Of a DNA stretch of 64,000 bases, positions 17,301 to 25,113 are shown piece by piece. Positions within the stretch are counted from its first letter, which is position 1; the number at the start of each line of letters is the position of its first letter. The stretch is from Haloactinomyces albus (GTDB lineage: Bacteria > Actinomycetota > Actinomycetes > Mycobacteriales > Pseudonocardiaceae). Position numbers and translations under genes: made by a program. The DNA is taken from assembly GCF_031458135.1 (NCBI RefSeq), contig NZ_JAVDXW010000001.1, positions 1,054,001 to 1,118,000 on the forward strand. Reading direction: 5' to 3'. The notes beneath the pieces are model-generated. The model was not told where the DNA came from. It worked only from the letters and a program-made list of their open reading frames with translations, and ran no database searches.

Positions 17301-18481
17301 GCGGTGAATCCGGACGTCATCTCGTCGTCGATCTCGAGGACACGGCCCGCTTGTCGCTCCAGCGAGGTCGGTGGTTCGAGTCCGTGTTCTTCGGTGTAGT
17401 GCCGGACCTGCGAGCGCACCTTGTTCATCTGCCGCTGCAGTTCACCACCGACGTCCTCGGGGCGCCGCACGTAGATCCGCGCCGACCACTCGACCGGCGC
17501 GGGCAGACGATCCGAATGCTGCATCCACGGGTCGTCCACCTCGGGAATCTGCAACCCGTGTGTCTGCCCGACCGTCAACACCGCAACGTGCCGGGTCACT
17601 CCCGCGTTCGAGCCCGTGCGGCCGCGGACCGTCGTGGTCGGCGCATAGGGCTCCTGATGCATGTCGGCGGCGTCGGTGAACGACGCGAGATCCTCCGGTT
17701 CCCATTCCGCCCCGGGCACCGCGGGCAGATTGCGGGGCGCGGGCAGCCCCAGTGAACAGGACCGGTGCATCAGCCAGGAAATCTCCTCGGCGGTGACCGG
17801 TCGGCCATCCAGGCCCGCCGAACCGATCACCTGGTCCAGGTGCTCGATTTCGCTGTCCAAAGCGACGAGTTCGGCATCCACCGCTTCCGGAAACACTCGC
17901 CGCAGCAACGGAGCGGCCCGTTCGACGGCCCGGTCCATGACATTGCGCGTCTGGACCTGCACACCGAGGTAGACCTCTTTCTCCGCCATCGAACGGCCCA
18001 TCAACTGCTGCTGCTCGCCGATCATGTAGTCGTCGAAACTCAGTGCCTCGGGCACATCGGGCAGCCGGTTGCGGGCATTGTGCACGTGGGCCTCGGCCCA
18101 CATCCGGATCGGATACGGCCGGTTCGTCACACGCAGGTGCATCCACCTGCCCTGCAGTTCCGCGTACTGGCCCGCGATGGCGGCGATGAGGTTCTGCCGC
18201 TGGGAGTCCGAGCGGAACGACCACCGCTGTGCGGACAGTCGGTACCAGGCGAACACGTCCTGACCGGTGCGAAGCAGGTGGCCGTCGATGGAGCGTGCGG
18301 CAATCGAGGGGGTGTAGGACGGGATCGACTGCTCGTCGGGAAGCCTGCGTCCCGTGCGCTTACCGGCATTTTTCGCCTGGAACATCCCCGCCTTCGACGC
18401 CCCCTGCTGGGCGGCACCGCGATGTGGTTGCCCCGAGACCTGGTGCGAGTCGCGCTCACGACCTCGCCCGCGACCGAACAC
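14339..18481 (-). CDS. VirB4/TraE-type conjugation ATPase carrying an intein
   Basis: The GTG at 18481 has a full AAGGAGGT five bases upstream, so it is preferred over an upstream in-frame start at 18628. The precursor has 1380 residues. Residues 523-917 are an intein, leaving a 985-residue host protein. The P-loop GLGGGK-S is split by the intein between Lys522 and Ser918. Walker B follows as GVWIDEAFFL, then a conserved LLSSQIP. VirB4 ATPases power pilus assembly and substrate transfer in type IV secretion. Without splicing the ATP site cannot form, so splicing should be needed for activity. The 3' end is 2 bp from the TrbL-like gene. Confidence 0.88.
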   Translation of the reverse strand: MFGRGRGRERDSHQVSGQPHRGAAQQGASKAGMFQAKNAGKRTGRRLPDEQSIPSYTPSIAARSIDGHLLRTGQDVFAWYRLSAQRWSFRSDSQRQNLIAAIAGQYAELQGRWMHLRVTNRPYPIRMWAEAHVHNARNRLPDVPEALSFDDYMIGEQQQLMGRSMAEKEVYLGVQVQTRNVMDRAVERAAPLLRRVFPEAVDAELVALDSEIEHLDQVIGSAGLDGRPVTAEEISWLMHRSCSLGLPAPRNLPAVPGAEWEPEDLASFTDAADMHQEPYAPTTTVRGRTGSNAGVTRHVAVLTVGQTHGLQIPEVDDPWMQHSDRLPAPVEWSARIYVRRPEDVGGELQRQMNKVRSQVRHYTEEHGLEPPTSLERQAGRVLEIDDEMTSGFTALATRVRSWWRMAVSGPTERDALRLAQQILDLYKPKVAIEHPEAQYSMAREFIPGESLASAAYLRRGSVVWAASAVPQATAEVGDRRGILLGETCTATRRPVAWDPWMAQEVRDASGLTAMVAGLGGGKALALDTPLPTPSGWTTMGEVEVGDQLLGMDGKPTRVTAATDVLLDRPCYDVVFSDGSVIRADAQHQWLTRTRKDWKARNRLEERVRRADAVMPSPEPPPGRCACGCGQPTTRWTYRRTPDARSDGAFYCSRFVRGHQRRGEVSLVANQLPAVHTTAEIAESLKSGRQNNHAVPVASAFDLPEAELPIEPYLLGVWLGDGISCRAAITAFDREIIDEIEATGQECRYRPSQQDFSLPGTVQQNLRRMGLLGDKHIPAGYLRASERQRRALLAGLLDTDGHCKPTGGIELSVTNQRLARDVRELALGLGYQARLRTKQVKGRHPHTSTAYIISFTTSDKVFRITRKLALLNPSIRDTNRYRYITDVVPVESVPVRCVQVDNADHTYLAGETCIPTHNSFLGGGVVYKTLRSGAHWTLLDPSGPLAELCQLPELRPYARPINLLNAQPGILNPYRVVAEPQLEHFLDEDDPERAWRRERALAAATRRRLVLDVLSGLLPYEVARMPQTRIVLLRAVRAVGGRTDAHPGLVFEALRRDASEHHEHAIVVADFLDEMRERMSLLIPEADADPYSQTREDRLTVLSMAGLTLPKDDVGREHWTDSEALGVQLLNLAAWLTQRSVYERPKDERKGVWIDEAFFLSEVPTGRVLMNRFARDSRKWNVRVLLSSQIPADFLRIEGFVSLLDSVFVGRLDDEQAQSDALRLLKVPVEAGYEQVIAGLGRRPGPSRNNTERDRSPRQFIFGDGASGVERIRIDFDGPHLEHLRGALDTTPATREESPAPGTNGPGDRTANSDAAAAPIPEMLGDPNEPGDLDGGDEYGEFDEWELERAGVGRSEQQDSRYEDAAGNNGHRAGDDAQGAR
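15731..16915 (-). other. class 3-type intein with LAGLIDADG endonuclease inside the VirB4 P-loop
   Basis: The element encodes 395 residues. It begins ALALDTPLPTPSGWTTMGEV and ends AGETCIPTHN, followed by Ser of the host. Residue 1 is Ala, not Cys or Ser, so the classical first step is impossible. The class 3 WCT set is present: Trp589 two residues after the block B His (AQHQWLT), Cys896 in block F (PVRCVQVDNADHTYLAG) and Thr915 in CIPTHN. LLGVWLGDG and LLAGLLDTDG are the two LAGLIDADG motifs of a homing endonuclease. A Cys-rich insert (CACGCGQP ... YCSRFVRGH) between the N-terminal Hint half and the endonuclease looks like an added zinc-binding DNA-contact module. Confidence 0.88.
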
Positions 18482-18974
18482 CGCGTACCTCCTTGTTCCT
18501 TGCGCGCCTGCTGGGAGTCCTGCTCCGGTCAGCAGATTTCCTGGAGCGGTTGGTGTGCTGCCGTCCGCCACCGCTGCCGCTGTACTGCCTGGACCGTTTC
18601 GGTCGCTGGGGATGCGGTCTGTCGACATTCACCCGGATCTTCGCCGCACTGGCCGCTCCTCCCTTGCCGCTCGCCGCCTTGCGGGGAGCCGTCAGTTCAC
18701 GCAACCACATCACCAATACCGCACTCAGCGGCCGTTCGTGGCTGATTCGGGAACAAATGATGCGAGTGACCGCGATCGTGATGATCACCGCCCACGCGGT
18801 GGAGAAGAACCCGAAGCCGATGTTCATCCTGCGTTCGGCCGCCAAGACGAGCAGGAACACCACAATCCCGACTCCCCATGCGACATAGCGCGCCCGCCAC
18901 GGGAACGTCGCCTTCGGCGGCCCGAGCCAGACGGCGTCGACCCGGTAGATCTCATCGTCGGTGCGTATCCGCAT
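18456..18974 (-). CDS. PrgI/VirB3-like two-span membrane protein (SCO6880-like context)
   Basis: The 172-residue protein has a short N-terminal cytoplasmic part (RIRTDDEIYRVDAVWLGPPK). Two close membrane spans follow (YVAWGVGIVVFLLVLAA and FFSTAWAVIITIAVTRII), then a basic disordered tail. Two adjacent spans before a VirB4 gene is the arrangement of PrgI/VirB3 proteins, which anchor VirB4 at the membrane. Its last 26 bp overlap the VirB4 start. The ATG at 18974 is used; a TTG two codons upstream is possible. The tail overlaps only intergenic or host frame sequence and is poorly constrained. Confidence 0.65.
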   Translation of the reverse strand: MRIRTDDEIYRVDAVWLGPPKATFPWRARYVAWGVGIVVFLLVLAAERRMNIGFGFFSTAWAVIITIAVTRIICSRISHERPLSAVLVMWLRELTAPRKAASGKGGAASAAKIRVNVDRPHPQRPKRSRQYSGSGGGRQHTNRSRKSADRSRTPSRRARNKEVRGVRSRARS

Positions 18975-19008
18975 GCTCAACCAACCCGTCGACCAGTCAG
19001 CACGATCA

Positions 19009-19296
19009 TCACCCGCTGGTACTGAACAGTCCGGCGATGAACGTGCCGATGTCCACTCCGGTTCCGCTCACGGCGAGCCCGATGACCGCCAGCGCGACGA
19101 AGACACCGCCGACACGGCGCATGACCCCCGCGTTGTCACCCTTGCCACCGCCGAGCCACAGCAGCAGCAACGCAACCGCGATCAGCAGCAACGGCAGCAG
19201 ATTGTTGAGGATCCAGCCGCGGAGACCTCCGGTGTCGAGACCGGTCTGCGCCAGCACGTCCCATTGCCCCACGAGTTCCAGCGGCACGGCAGTCAT
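19009..19296 (-). CDS. small two-span VirB2/TrbC pilin-like protein
   Basis: The 95-residue protein has an N-terminal segment of about 30 residues, a strongly hydrophobic span (LLPLLLIAVALLLLWLG), a short charged Gly/Lys/Asp loop with MRR, and a second span (GVFVALAVIGLAVSGTG). The length, two spans and first position in the operon fit VirB2/TrbC pilin subunits. There is no clear leader-peptide site, so it may be a membrane-embedded channel subunit rather than a processed pilin. It starts the leftward T4SS-like gene set; the 430 bp upstream should hold the promoter. Confidence 0.6.
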   Translation of the reverse strand: MTAVPLELVGQWDVLAQTGLDTGGLRGWILNNLLPLLLIAVALLLLWLGGGKGDNAGVMRRVGGVFVALAVIGLAVSGTGVDIGTFIAGLFSTSG

Positions 19297-19727
19297 CTCT
19301 TCACTCCGGAGTACGAGCGGTGGTGTCGGGTCGGCGTCCGAGTCGGCCGGGACCGTCCCGGCGCGCAGTACGAGTAGAACACGGCAAGGTCACCAGCAGT
19401 AGTGGTCGAGCGTCCGGTGTGGCGCGTGGCGCATCGGCCGTCCACAGGCGAGGGTGAGTGTAGTGCTCCACACAGCCGATCGAACACCACGCAACGAGTG
19501 GTCGCAGGGAGACATTTTCGCCACGAACACGCCCTTGTTCACTCGCTTGTCGGTCCTCTCCCGCCGTGCCGTGTCGGCAACCGTGCTCCAGCGCCTGCCG
19601 CCATGGCGCATGATGCCCGTGATCGGATCAAACGGCCGTGAACTCGGCAGGCAGTGAACATCCTCGAAGTGATCATGACATCTCATCGCGTCCGGCACCG
19701 ATCCGCCCATCCACCGGGATTTCCGCA
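19297..19727. other. 431-bp intergenic stretch upstream of the T4SS-like operon
   Basis: No open frame here has a convincing protein-like sequence; the ones present read as low-complexity Arg/Pro shadows. It must carry the promoter of the leftward operon at its left side and the end of the methyltransferase transcript at its right side. I see no strong palindrome or consensus promoter. Confidence 0.5.
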
Positions 19728-20513
19728 TCAGCGCAGCCCTGTGTTGCTGACCAGGAGAAAGGACCGCATCGCGAATTTCTCGTCACCGAGTAGCTCGACA
19801 GCACGCTCCCACTCTCCGGGAGAGACCGTGCCTTGGTCGAGAATCCTCCGGCGCAATTGGACGAGATTCGCCCGGATCAACTCGCAGCCGGGTGAACCGC
19901 CCGGCCACGCCTCCGTCCGTCCCACCGAACGGACATCGTGCAGGCCCCGGTACCGCAGTGCGGCGTAGAGGTGACGACCCCATCGGTTGTCGACGCCTGC
20001 GGCGGCCATGGCAGTCAGGTACGCCTCGAGGACCCGGTCGAAAACCTCGGCATCGCCGTCTTCCGGAGCCAGCAGCGTACCGGATCCCGCGACATCGAAG
20101 TCCTCCAGGACCAGCACCCCACCCGGCTTGAGCGCACCGATCAACCGATCCAGGACCCGGTCTCGTTCGGTCAGCAGGATCAACAGCAACCGAGCGTGCA
20201 CGAGATCGTACTCGGCTTCGGGCAGTGGGTCGCGCGTGAGGTCGTGCTCCAGCACCCGGATGTTGCCGCCCTGCACTCCCTCCAGCAGGCGCAGGTCCGT
20301 GTCCGTGGCCACGACCTCGCCCGAGGAACCAACGCGGTCGGCCAGCCAGCGTGCGATCGAACCGCTGCCCGCCCCGGCATCCAGGCATTTCCACCCGGCC
20401 CGGACCCCGGACTCGTCGAGCCGCCGGATGCTCACGGCATCGAAGGCTCCCTCCAGGGCGCCCAGATGCCTCCGCGTGAGTGTGTCGTCCGATTCGAATA
20501 CGTAGTTGCCCAC
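19728..20513 (-). CDS. class I SAM-dependent methyltransferase
   Basis: The 261-residue protein starts at a GTG at 20513 with GGGAGG upstream. Motif I is CLDAGAGSGSIARWLADRVG, followed by the acidic ATDTDLR that contacts the SAM ribose, then YDLVHARLLLILL and LKPGGVLVLEDFD. This is a standard Rossmann methyltransferase for a small molecule; the substrate cannot be told from sequence. It stands alone between the T4SS-like operon and rnpB, reading leftward. No cofactor partner or pathway gene is adjacent. Confidence 0.85.
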   Translation of the reverse strand: MGNYVFESDDTLTRRHLGALEGAFDAVSIRRLDESGVRAGWKCLDAGAGSGSIARWLADRVGSSGEVVATDTDLRLLEGVQGGNIRVLEHDLTRDPLPEAEYDLVHARLLLILLTERDRVLDRLIGALKPGGVLVLEDFDVAGSGTLLAPEDGDAEVFDRVLEAYLTAMAAAGVDNRWGRHLYAALRYRGLHDVRSVGRTEAWPGGSPGCELIRANLVQLRRRILDQGTVSPGEWERAVELLGDEKFAMRSFLLVSNTGLR

Positions 20514-20647
20514 GTCAACCTCCCGACTCCGGCGAGGTTAACGACTGCATCGCTCGCACGCCTCACCCGGAAGGAGGCCATTGGAGCGAAAACGGATGAT
20601 TTTTCGGCAACCCATCGAACGAGCCGAAGGCCGCTCCGCCGTGCGGA

Positions 20648-21050
20648 GCGGATGAGTCGGCCTGTAAGCCGGATCCTGTTCCCGGGGGCCTTACGGCACT
20701 CCCCTTCGGCGACCATCCATCTCGGCCTGCCGTTGCCGACAGGCTCCAGCGGTCTACCCGCAGGTATCGGGCGGGCCGCCCTCGAGCACCTGCGCAGGCG
20801 CCGGACACGGCGCCCTCTTGACCTTGCTCCGGGTGGGGTTTACCGAGCCACCCCGGTCACCCGGGGTGCTGGTGGTCTCTTACACCACCGTTTCACCCTT
20901 ACCCGGCCACGATGGCCGGGCGGTCTGCTTTCTGTGGCACTTTCCCGCGGGTCGCCCCGGGTTGCGGTTAGCAACCACCCTGCCCTGTGGAGTCCGGACT
21001 TTCCTCGACGGGGCACAGCCCCGACGCGGTCGCCCGGCCGACTCATCCGC
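20648..21050 (-). ncRNA. rnpB: RNase P RNA, bacterial type A
   Basis: Reading leftward, the 5' end GCGGATGAGTCGGCC (21050-21036) pairs perfectly with the 3' end at 20662-20648 as helix P1. Inside are the invariant pieces: GAGGAAAGTCCGGACTCC after P4, GGTAAGGGTGAAACGGTG, GGTAAACCCCACC and the 3' segment AGGATCCGGCTTACAGGCC. The RNA of about 403 nt is the catalytic part of RNase P, which trims tRNA 5' leaders. It reads the same way as the downstream methyltransferase gene. The exact ends are set by the P1 pairing and could differ by a few bases. Confidence 0.95.
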
Positions 21051-21178
21051 ACCTGCCAGGTTAGAACAACGAGACCCGGCGTGTTCATCCCACCCGGAAA
21101 ACGCTCCCGCCCGCACTCGTGTGAGCGGGGCGAGGTTCCCGGGAGGCCTCCCGGCCACCGGAACCGACCAGGCGGGCG

Positions 21179-22375
21179 CTATGCCAGGTGGGAGGTGTCG
21201 TTGACCAGCCGGACCGAGGCGTTGCCGTCCGGGTAGAACTCGGCGATCGACAGCGAAGCCAGATCCAGGTGCAGCCGGTAGAACAGGGACGGCCCGGCAT
21301 CCAGCGCGATCCGCAACAGCGCCTTGATCGGCGTCACGTGGCTGACCACGATGATCGTTCTACCTGCGAAGCGGCGCAGCAGCTCCTCGTGCGCCACTCG
21401 GACCCGGTCGAAGACCGTCACCATGCTCTCCCCGTTGGGGGGGTCGATGGCCGGATTGCCCAGCCACCGGCGGTGCAGGTCGGTGTACTGCTCGGCGGCC
21501 TCCAGGAAGGTCAACCCCTCCCAGTCCCCGAAGTCGGCCTCGATCAAACCGTCGTAGAACAGCAGGTCGCCGCCGGTGGTGTCGGCGACCGCCTGTGCGG
21601 TCTGCCGGGTCCGATCCAGTGGGGAGGAGATCACCGGAGCCGCCCCGTCGTCGGTGATCACCCCGTCCATCGCGGCCAGCCGTTTCGCCGCGGCCTTGGC
21701 CTGGCTCTCACCCAGTCCCGTCAGGGGGACGTCGCCGCGTCCGGAGTAGCGACGATCCACCGACAGCGCGGTCTGGCCGTGCCGCAGAATGAGCAACCGG
21801 GTCGGCGATCCCATCGCACCGGTCCAGGCCCGCGAAGCCTCCTCGTTACCCGCGGCGCCCGCGGTGGGTTCCTCGGTGCGCGCCGGTGCGGCAACATCCG
21901 GAGCCGCGCGCTGCTCACCGCTCGGACACTGCCCGTGGTCCGGCTCCTCGGCACCGCCGCTCGGGGCTGCGATACCGGCCTGACTGTCCATCGCCTCGTT
22001 GGCCAGGCGGTCGGCGTGCTTGTTGCGCTCGCGAGGGATCCACTCGAACCGCACCTGTTCCAGCGCACGGATCGTCTCCGCGGCCTTCCGCGCCAGCGGC
22101 TGCAGGCCTGCGTGCTTGACCTTCCACCGACCGGACATCTGCTCGACGACGAGTTTGGAGTCCATGCGCACCTCGGCCTCGGTGGCGCCCAGCTCGACAG
22201 CGGCCTCCAGACCGGCGATCAACCCCTGGTACTCGGCCACGTTGTTGGTCGCCTGCCCCAGGCCGCCCGAACGTTCGGCCAGCAGCGCACCATCGGTGTC
22301 CCGGACCACCGCCCCGTACCCGGCGGGACCCGGATTTCCTCGCGAGCCCCCGTCGGCCTCGATGACGACCCGCAT
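21179..22375 (-). CDS. bifunctional RNase HI / histidine acid phosphatase (alpha-ribazole phosphatase-like) fusion
   Basis: The 398-residue protein starts at the ATG at 22375, two bases after the upstream stop (TGAGCATG). Residues 1-135 are RNase HI with its acidic set: Asp in VIEADGGSRGNPGPAGYG, Glu in NVAEYQGL, Asp in VRMDSKLV and Asp in NKHADRLANEA. A disordered Ala/Glu/Pro linker follows. Residues about 195-398 are a phosphoglycerate-mutase-like phosphatase with LRHGQTALS and VSHVTPIK. The relative is M. tuberculosis Rv2228c, whose C-terminal half acts as alpha-ribazole phosphatase in B12 synthesis. Co-transcription with cobC-like genes supports that role. The first half removes RNA from RNA-DNA hybrids. 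Confidence 0.92.
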   Translation of the reverse strand: MRVVIEADGGSRGNPGPAGYGAVVRDTDGALLAERSGGLGQATNNVAEYQGLIAGLEAAVELGATEAEVRMDSKLVVEQMSGRWKVKHAGLQPLARKAAETIRALEQVRFEWIPRERNKHADRLANEAMDSQAGIAAPSGGAEEPDHGQCPSGEQRAAPDVAAPARTEEPTAGAAGNEEASRAWTGAMGSPTRLLILRHGQTALSVDRRYSGRGDVPLTGLGESQAKAAAKRLAAMDGVITDDGAAPVISSPLDRTRQTAQAVADTTGGDLLFYDGLIEADFGDWEGLTFLEAAEQYTDLHRRWLGNPAIDPPNGESMVTVFDRVRVAHEELLRRFAGRTIIVVSHVTPIKALLRIALDAGPSLFYRLHLDLASLSIAEFYPDGNASVRLVNDTSHLA

Positions 22376-22377
22376 GC

Positions 22378-23112
22378 TCACAGTCCCGACTCCTTGGTCC
22401 GCACCAGAATCGCGCCACACTCCTCGCACCGCACGACCTCGTCCGCAGCGGCCTCGCGGACGCGAGTCAGCGCCGTGCGGTCCAGTTCGATGCGGCACAC
22501 GCCGCACCGGCCGCCCTGCAGCAGCCCCGCTCCGGCACCCCGTTGTTCGCGGATCCGGTCGTAGAGGGCCAACAGGTCCTCGGGGAGGTCGTTCACGAAA
22601 GCCGACCGCTCCGCGTCGCGTTTGGCTTCCGCGATGTCGAGGTCCTTCACCGCCTCGTCACGACGGCCCTGCGCGTCCTCCAAGGCGGTTTCGGCCGTCG
22701 AGACCGCGTCCCGCGCATACCCGACCTCGGTCTCCAGCGCCTCGCGTCGTTCCATGACCTCCAGCAGGTCGTCCTCCAGTGCGCCCCGACGCCGGGACAG
22801 CGTCTCCAACTCGTGCTGCAGGTCCTCCAGCTGTTTGGAGGAACCGCCTGCCTCCATCAGCTTGCGGTCGCGTCCCTCCCGGGCACGTACCTGCTCGACC
22901 TCGTTTTCCAACCGCTTGACTTCTTGGTCGATGTCGTCGAAAGAGGTCTGCGACGACACGAGGGAGTCCCGCTTGGTCTGCAGGTCACGTTCGGCCTGCC
23001 CGATCTCCTCCAGTTCCGGCAGAGTCCGGCGGCGGTGGTTGATACGACCGAGCTCGGTGTCGACTTCTGCGAGCTCGAGCAACCTGCGCTGCACGGCGGG
23101 GTCGGCTTTCAC
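22378..23112 (-). CDS. coiled-coil zinc-ribbon protein (CT398/Rv2229c-like)
   Basis: The 244-residue protein starts at a GTG whose last base overlaps the Nif3 stop (GTGA). Residues 10-190 form a long antiparallel coiled coil rich in Glu, Arg and Leu. The C-terminus is a four-Cys zinc ribbon, CGVC and CEEC, separated by about 25 residues. CT398-like proteins have been linked to type III secretion export in Chlamydia, but in actinobacteria the role is unknown; the fold suggests nucleic acid or protein binding. The conserved position between Nif3 and the RNase H fusion suggests a shared operon. Confidence 0.88.
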   Translation of the reverse strand: MKADPAVQRRLLELAEVDTELGRINHRRRTLPELEEIGQAERDLQTKRDSLVSSQTSFDDIDQEVKRLENEVEQVRAREGRDRKLMEAGGSSKQLEDLQHELETLSRRRGALEDDLLEVMERREALETEVGYARDAVSTAETALEDAQGRRDEAVKDLDIAEAKRDAERSAFVNDLPEDLLALYDRIREQRGAGAGLLQGGRCGVCRIELDRTALTRVREAAADEVVRCEECGAILVRTKESGL

Positions 23113-23969
23113 GCGGGCGCCCTCCCAGGGTCGGTGGCCGCACCGGCGGCGTGGATCGTCCAGGGGTCGGTGCGGCACGTGGAGACAAGAACTTCGACAG
23201 TATCCGGCAGTGCGGCGGCCACCACATCGGCGGCCTGCCTGCACCACGGCCACTCACTGGCCCAGTGTGCGACATCCACCAGCGCGGGCACCCGCACGTC
23301 CGGCACGTCCTCTCGGGCAAGATGCTCCCCGGCCGGGTGGTGGCGCAAATCCGCGGTGACGTACGCGTCCACCCCGGCGGCCGTCGCCGTGTCCAGGTGC
23401 GAGTCACCCGACCCGCCACACACCGCGACCGAACCGATCGGGCGATCCGGATCGCCCGCACCACGCACTCCCCACGCCGTGGCAGGCAAGCTGCTTGCGA
23501 CTCGCCGGACGAAGTCCCCGAACGGTTCGGGTTCGGCCAGTGCACCGATCCGTCCCAAACCGGTGCGCGCTCCCTCCGCGTGAGCCGCCAGCGGGCCCGT
23601 GACGGTCAGGCCGAGTGCCGCCGCCAGTGCATCGGAAACTCCCGGAGCGGCGCTGTCGGCATTGGTGTGTGCGCAGTACAGGCCCACACCCGCGCGCACC
23701 AGCCGATGTATCAGCCTGCCCTTGGGATCGTCGGCGGGAACACCGTGCACGCCGCGCAGCAGCAGCGGATGGTGGGAGACCAGCAGTTGCGCGCCGGAAT
23801 CGATGGCCGCGTTCACGGTCTCCTCGGTGGGATCGACGCAGAACAGGATCCGCTCCACCTCGGTCCGCGGATCCCCGCAGACCAGTCCGACGGCATCCCA
23901 GGACTCGGCGAGGCTCGGCGGGTACGCGGCCTCCAGCACGCTGACCACCTGCTGTATCCGTGTGCTCAT
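23109..23969 (-). CDS. Nif3-like dinuclear metal protein (GTP cyclohydrolase I type 2 family)
   Basis: The 286-residue protein starts at an ATG overlapping the cobC stop (ATGA) and ends overlapping the next start. Metal ligands are visible in SHHPLLLRG, CAHTNADSA and the C-terminal VTADLRHHPAGEHL and DVAHWASEWPW. The family has two metal ions and hydrolyses nucleotide-type substrates in some members, but its physiological job is unresolved. It is about 90 residues shorter than the longer Nif3 proteins carrying the PII-like insertion, so it is the compact form. Confidence 0.9.
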   Translation of the reverse strand: MSTRIQQVVSVLEAAYPPSLAESWDAVGLVCGDPRTEVERILFCVDPTEETVNAAIDSGAQLLVSHHPLLLRGVHGVPADDPKGRLIHRLVRAGVGLYCAHTNADSAAPGVSDALAAALGLTVTGPLAAHAEGARTGLGRIGALAEPEPFGDFVRRVASSLPATAWGVRGAGDPDRPIGSVAVCGGSGDSHLDTATAAGVDAYVTADLRHHPAGEHLAREDVPDVRVPALVDVAHWASEWPWCRQAADVVAAALPDTVEVLVSTCRTDPWTIHAAGAATDPGRAPA

Positions 23970-25054
23970 GCGGTGGCTCCCTTCACCGGGTACTCCGTGG
24001 AACTCCGCCCCGGCCCGAGAATCCCGCGCAAGGCCTCGACGAGCATCGAGTTCTCCTCCGGAGCACGCACGGACACCCGGACGTGGTCGGTGTCCAGTCC
24101 CGGGAAAGTATCTCCCCGGCGCACGGCGATCCCGCCGCCACGCAGCTCCTCCCGCACCCGCTCGCCCCCGGCGATACGCAGCAGGAGGAACGGTGCCGCC
24201 GCCGGACCGTGCACGTGGACGTCGGCGAGCGCGTCGAGGTCGGCCGCGAACACCTCGCGGTGCGCGGCGATCCGCGTCGCGGCCTCCTCGGACTCGGCCA
24301 GCGCACCGCTGCCGCAACAGGCCGTGATCGCTTCGAGCGCGAGCGTGCCGAGCGGCCAGTGTGGACGGTGCGCGGCGAGTTCCGCGAGCAGCTCCGGTTC
24401 GGCCAGCGCGTACCCCGCGCGCAATCCCGGAAGGCCCCACATCTTGGTCAGGCTGCGTACCACCAGCACACCGGGGAGACGGCTCGCCGCGAGCGATTCC
24501 GGTTCTCCCGGTACGGCATCGGCGAAGGCCTCGTCCACCACGAGGACCCGGCCCGGCCGGGCGAGCAGGCGAATCGTCTCGGCCGGGTGCAGCACCGATG
24601 TCGGGTTCGTCGGATTGCCGAGCACGACCATATCGGCCTCGTCCGGCACTGCTTCGGGGCGCAGCCGATAGCCGTCCTCGGGAGCCAGCGGAACCCGGGT
24701 GATCGGCACGCCTGCACTGCGCAACGCGAACTCCGGCTCGGTGAACGACGGATGCACCACCGCCGCCAGGCGTGGCCGCAGGGACGGCAGCAGCGCGAAG
24801 CACTCCGCCGCACCCGCGAGCAGGAGCACGTCCTCGGCGGGGCGGCCGTGCCGCGCGGCGACCGCCGAGCGGGCAGCGGCCTCGTCGGCACCGGAGGGGT
24901 AGTGACCGAGCCGGTCCAGGGCCCCGGTCAACCGGGCGTGCAGCCACGGTGGCGGGCGGTCCAGGCGTACGTTCACCGCGAAATCGAGCAGGCCGGGCTC
25001 GGCGTCGATGTCACCGTGGTGGCGGAGCAGTTCCCGATCGTCCCGGCTCGTCAT
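23966..25054 (-). CDS. cobC: PLP-dependent aminotransferase, CobC (threonine-phosphate decarboxylase-like)
   Basis: The 362-residue protein starts at the ATG at 25054; an in-frame GTG at 25072 is an alternative. It is a fold-type I PLP enzyme: LLAGAAECFALLPSL, then LGNPTNPTS, the Asp of VVDEAFADA, and the Schiff-base Lys in SLTKMWGLPGLRAGYAL. In the B12 pathway this family makes aminopropanol phosphate from threonine phosphate, or acts on histidinol phosphate in the HisC branch. The nearby cobD-like gene (27537-28496) and alpha-ribazole phosphatase fusion favour the B12 role. It heads the leftward four-gene overlapping operon. Confidence 0.85.
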   Translation of the reverse strand: MTSRDDRELLRHHGDIDAEPGLLDFAVNVRLDRPPPWLHARLTGALDRLGHYPSGADEAAARSAVAARHGRPAEDVLLLAGAAECFALLPSLRPRLAAVVHPSFTEPEFALRSAGVPITRVPLAPEDGYRLRPEAVPDEADMVVLGNPTNPTSVLHPAETIRLLARPGRVLVVDEAFADAVPGEPESLAASRLPGVLVVRSLTKMWGLPGLRAGYALAEPELLAELAAHRPHWPLGTLALEAITACCGSGALAESEEAATRIAAHREVFAADLDALADVHVHGPAAAPFLLLRIAGGERVREELRGGGIAVRRGDTFPGLDTDHVRVSVRAPEENSMLVEALRGILGPGRSSTEYPVKGATA

Positions 25055-25099
25055 CCCCGGCAGTCTAGCCACCCGGCAGGAACATCGCGGAAGGCCTTC

Positions 25100-25105
25100 T
25101 ATCCT
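25100..25105 (+). promoter_or_regulatory. -10 box for a leaderless or near-leaderless ptpA transcript
   Basis: TATCCT ends eight bases before the GTG at 25114, so transcription would begin at or within two bases of the start codon. No Shine-Dalgarno sequence lies in the gap. This is the arrangement of actinobacterial leaderless genes. Confidence 0.5.
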
Positions 25106-25113
25106 CGGGGACC

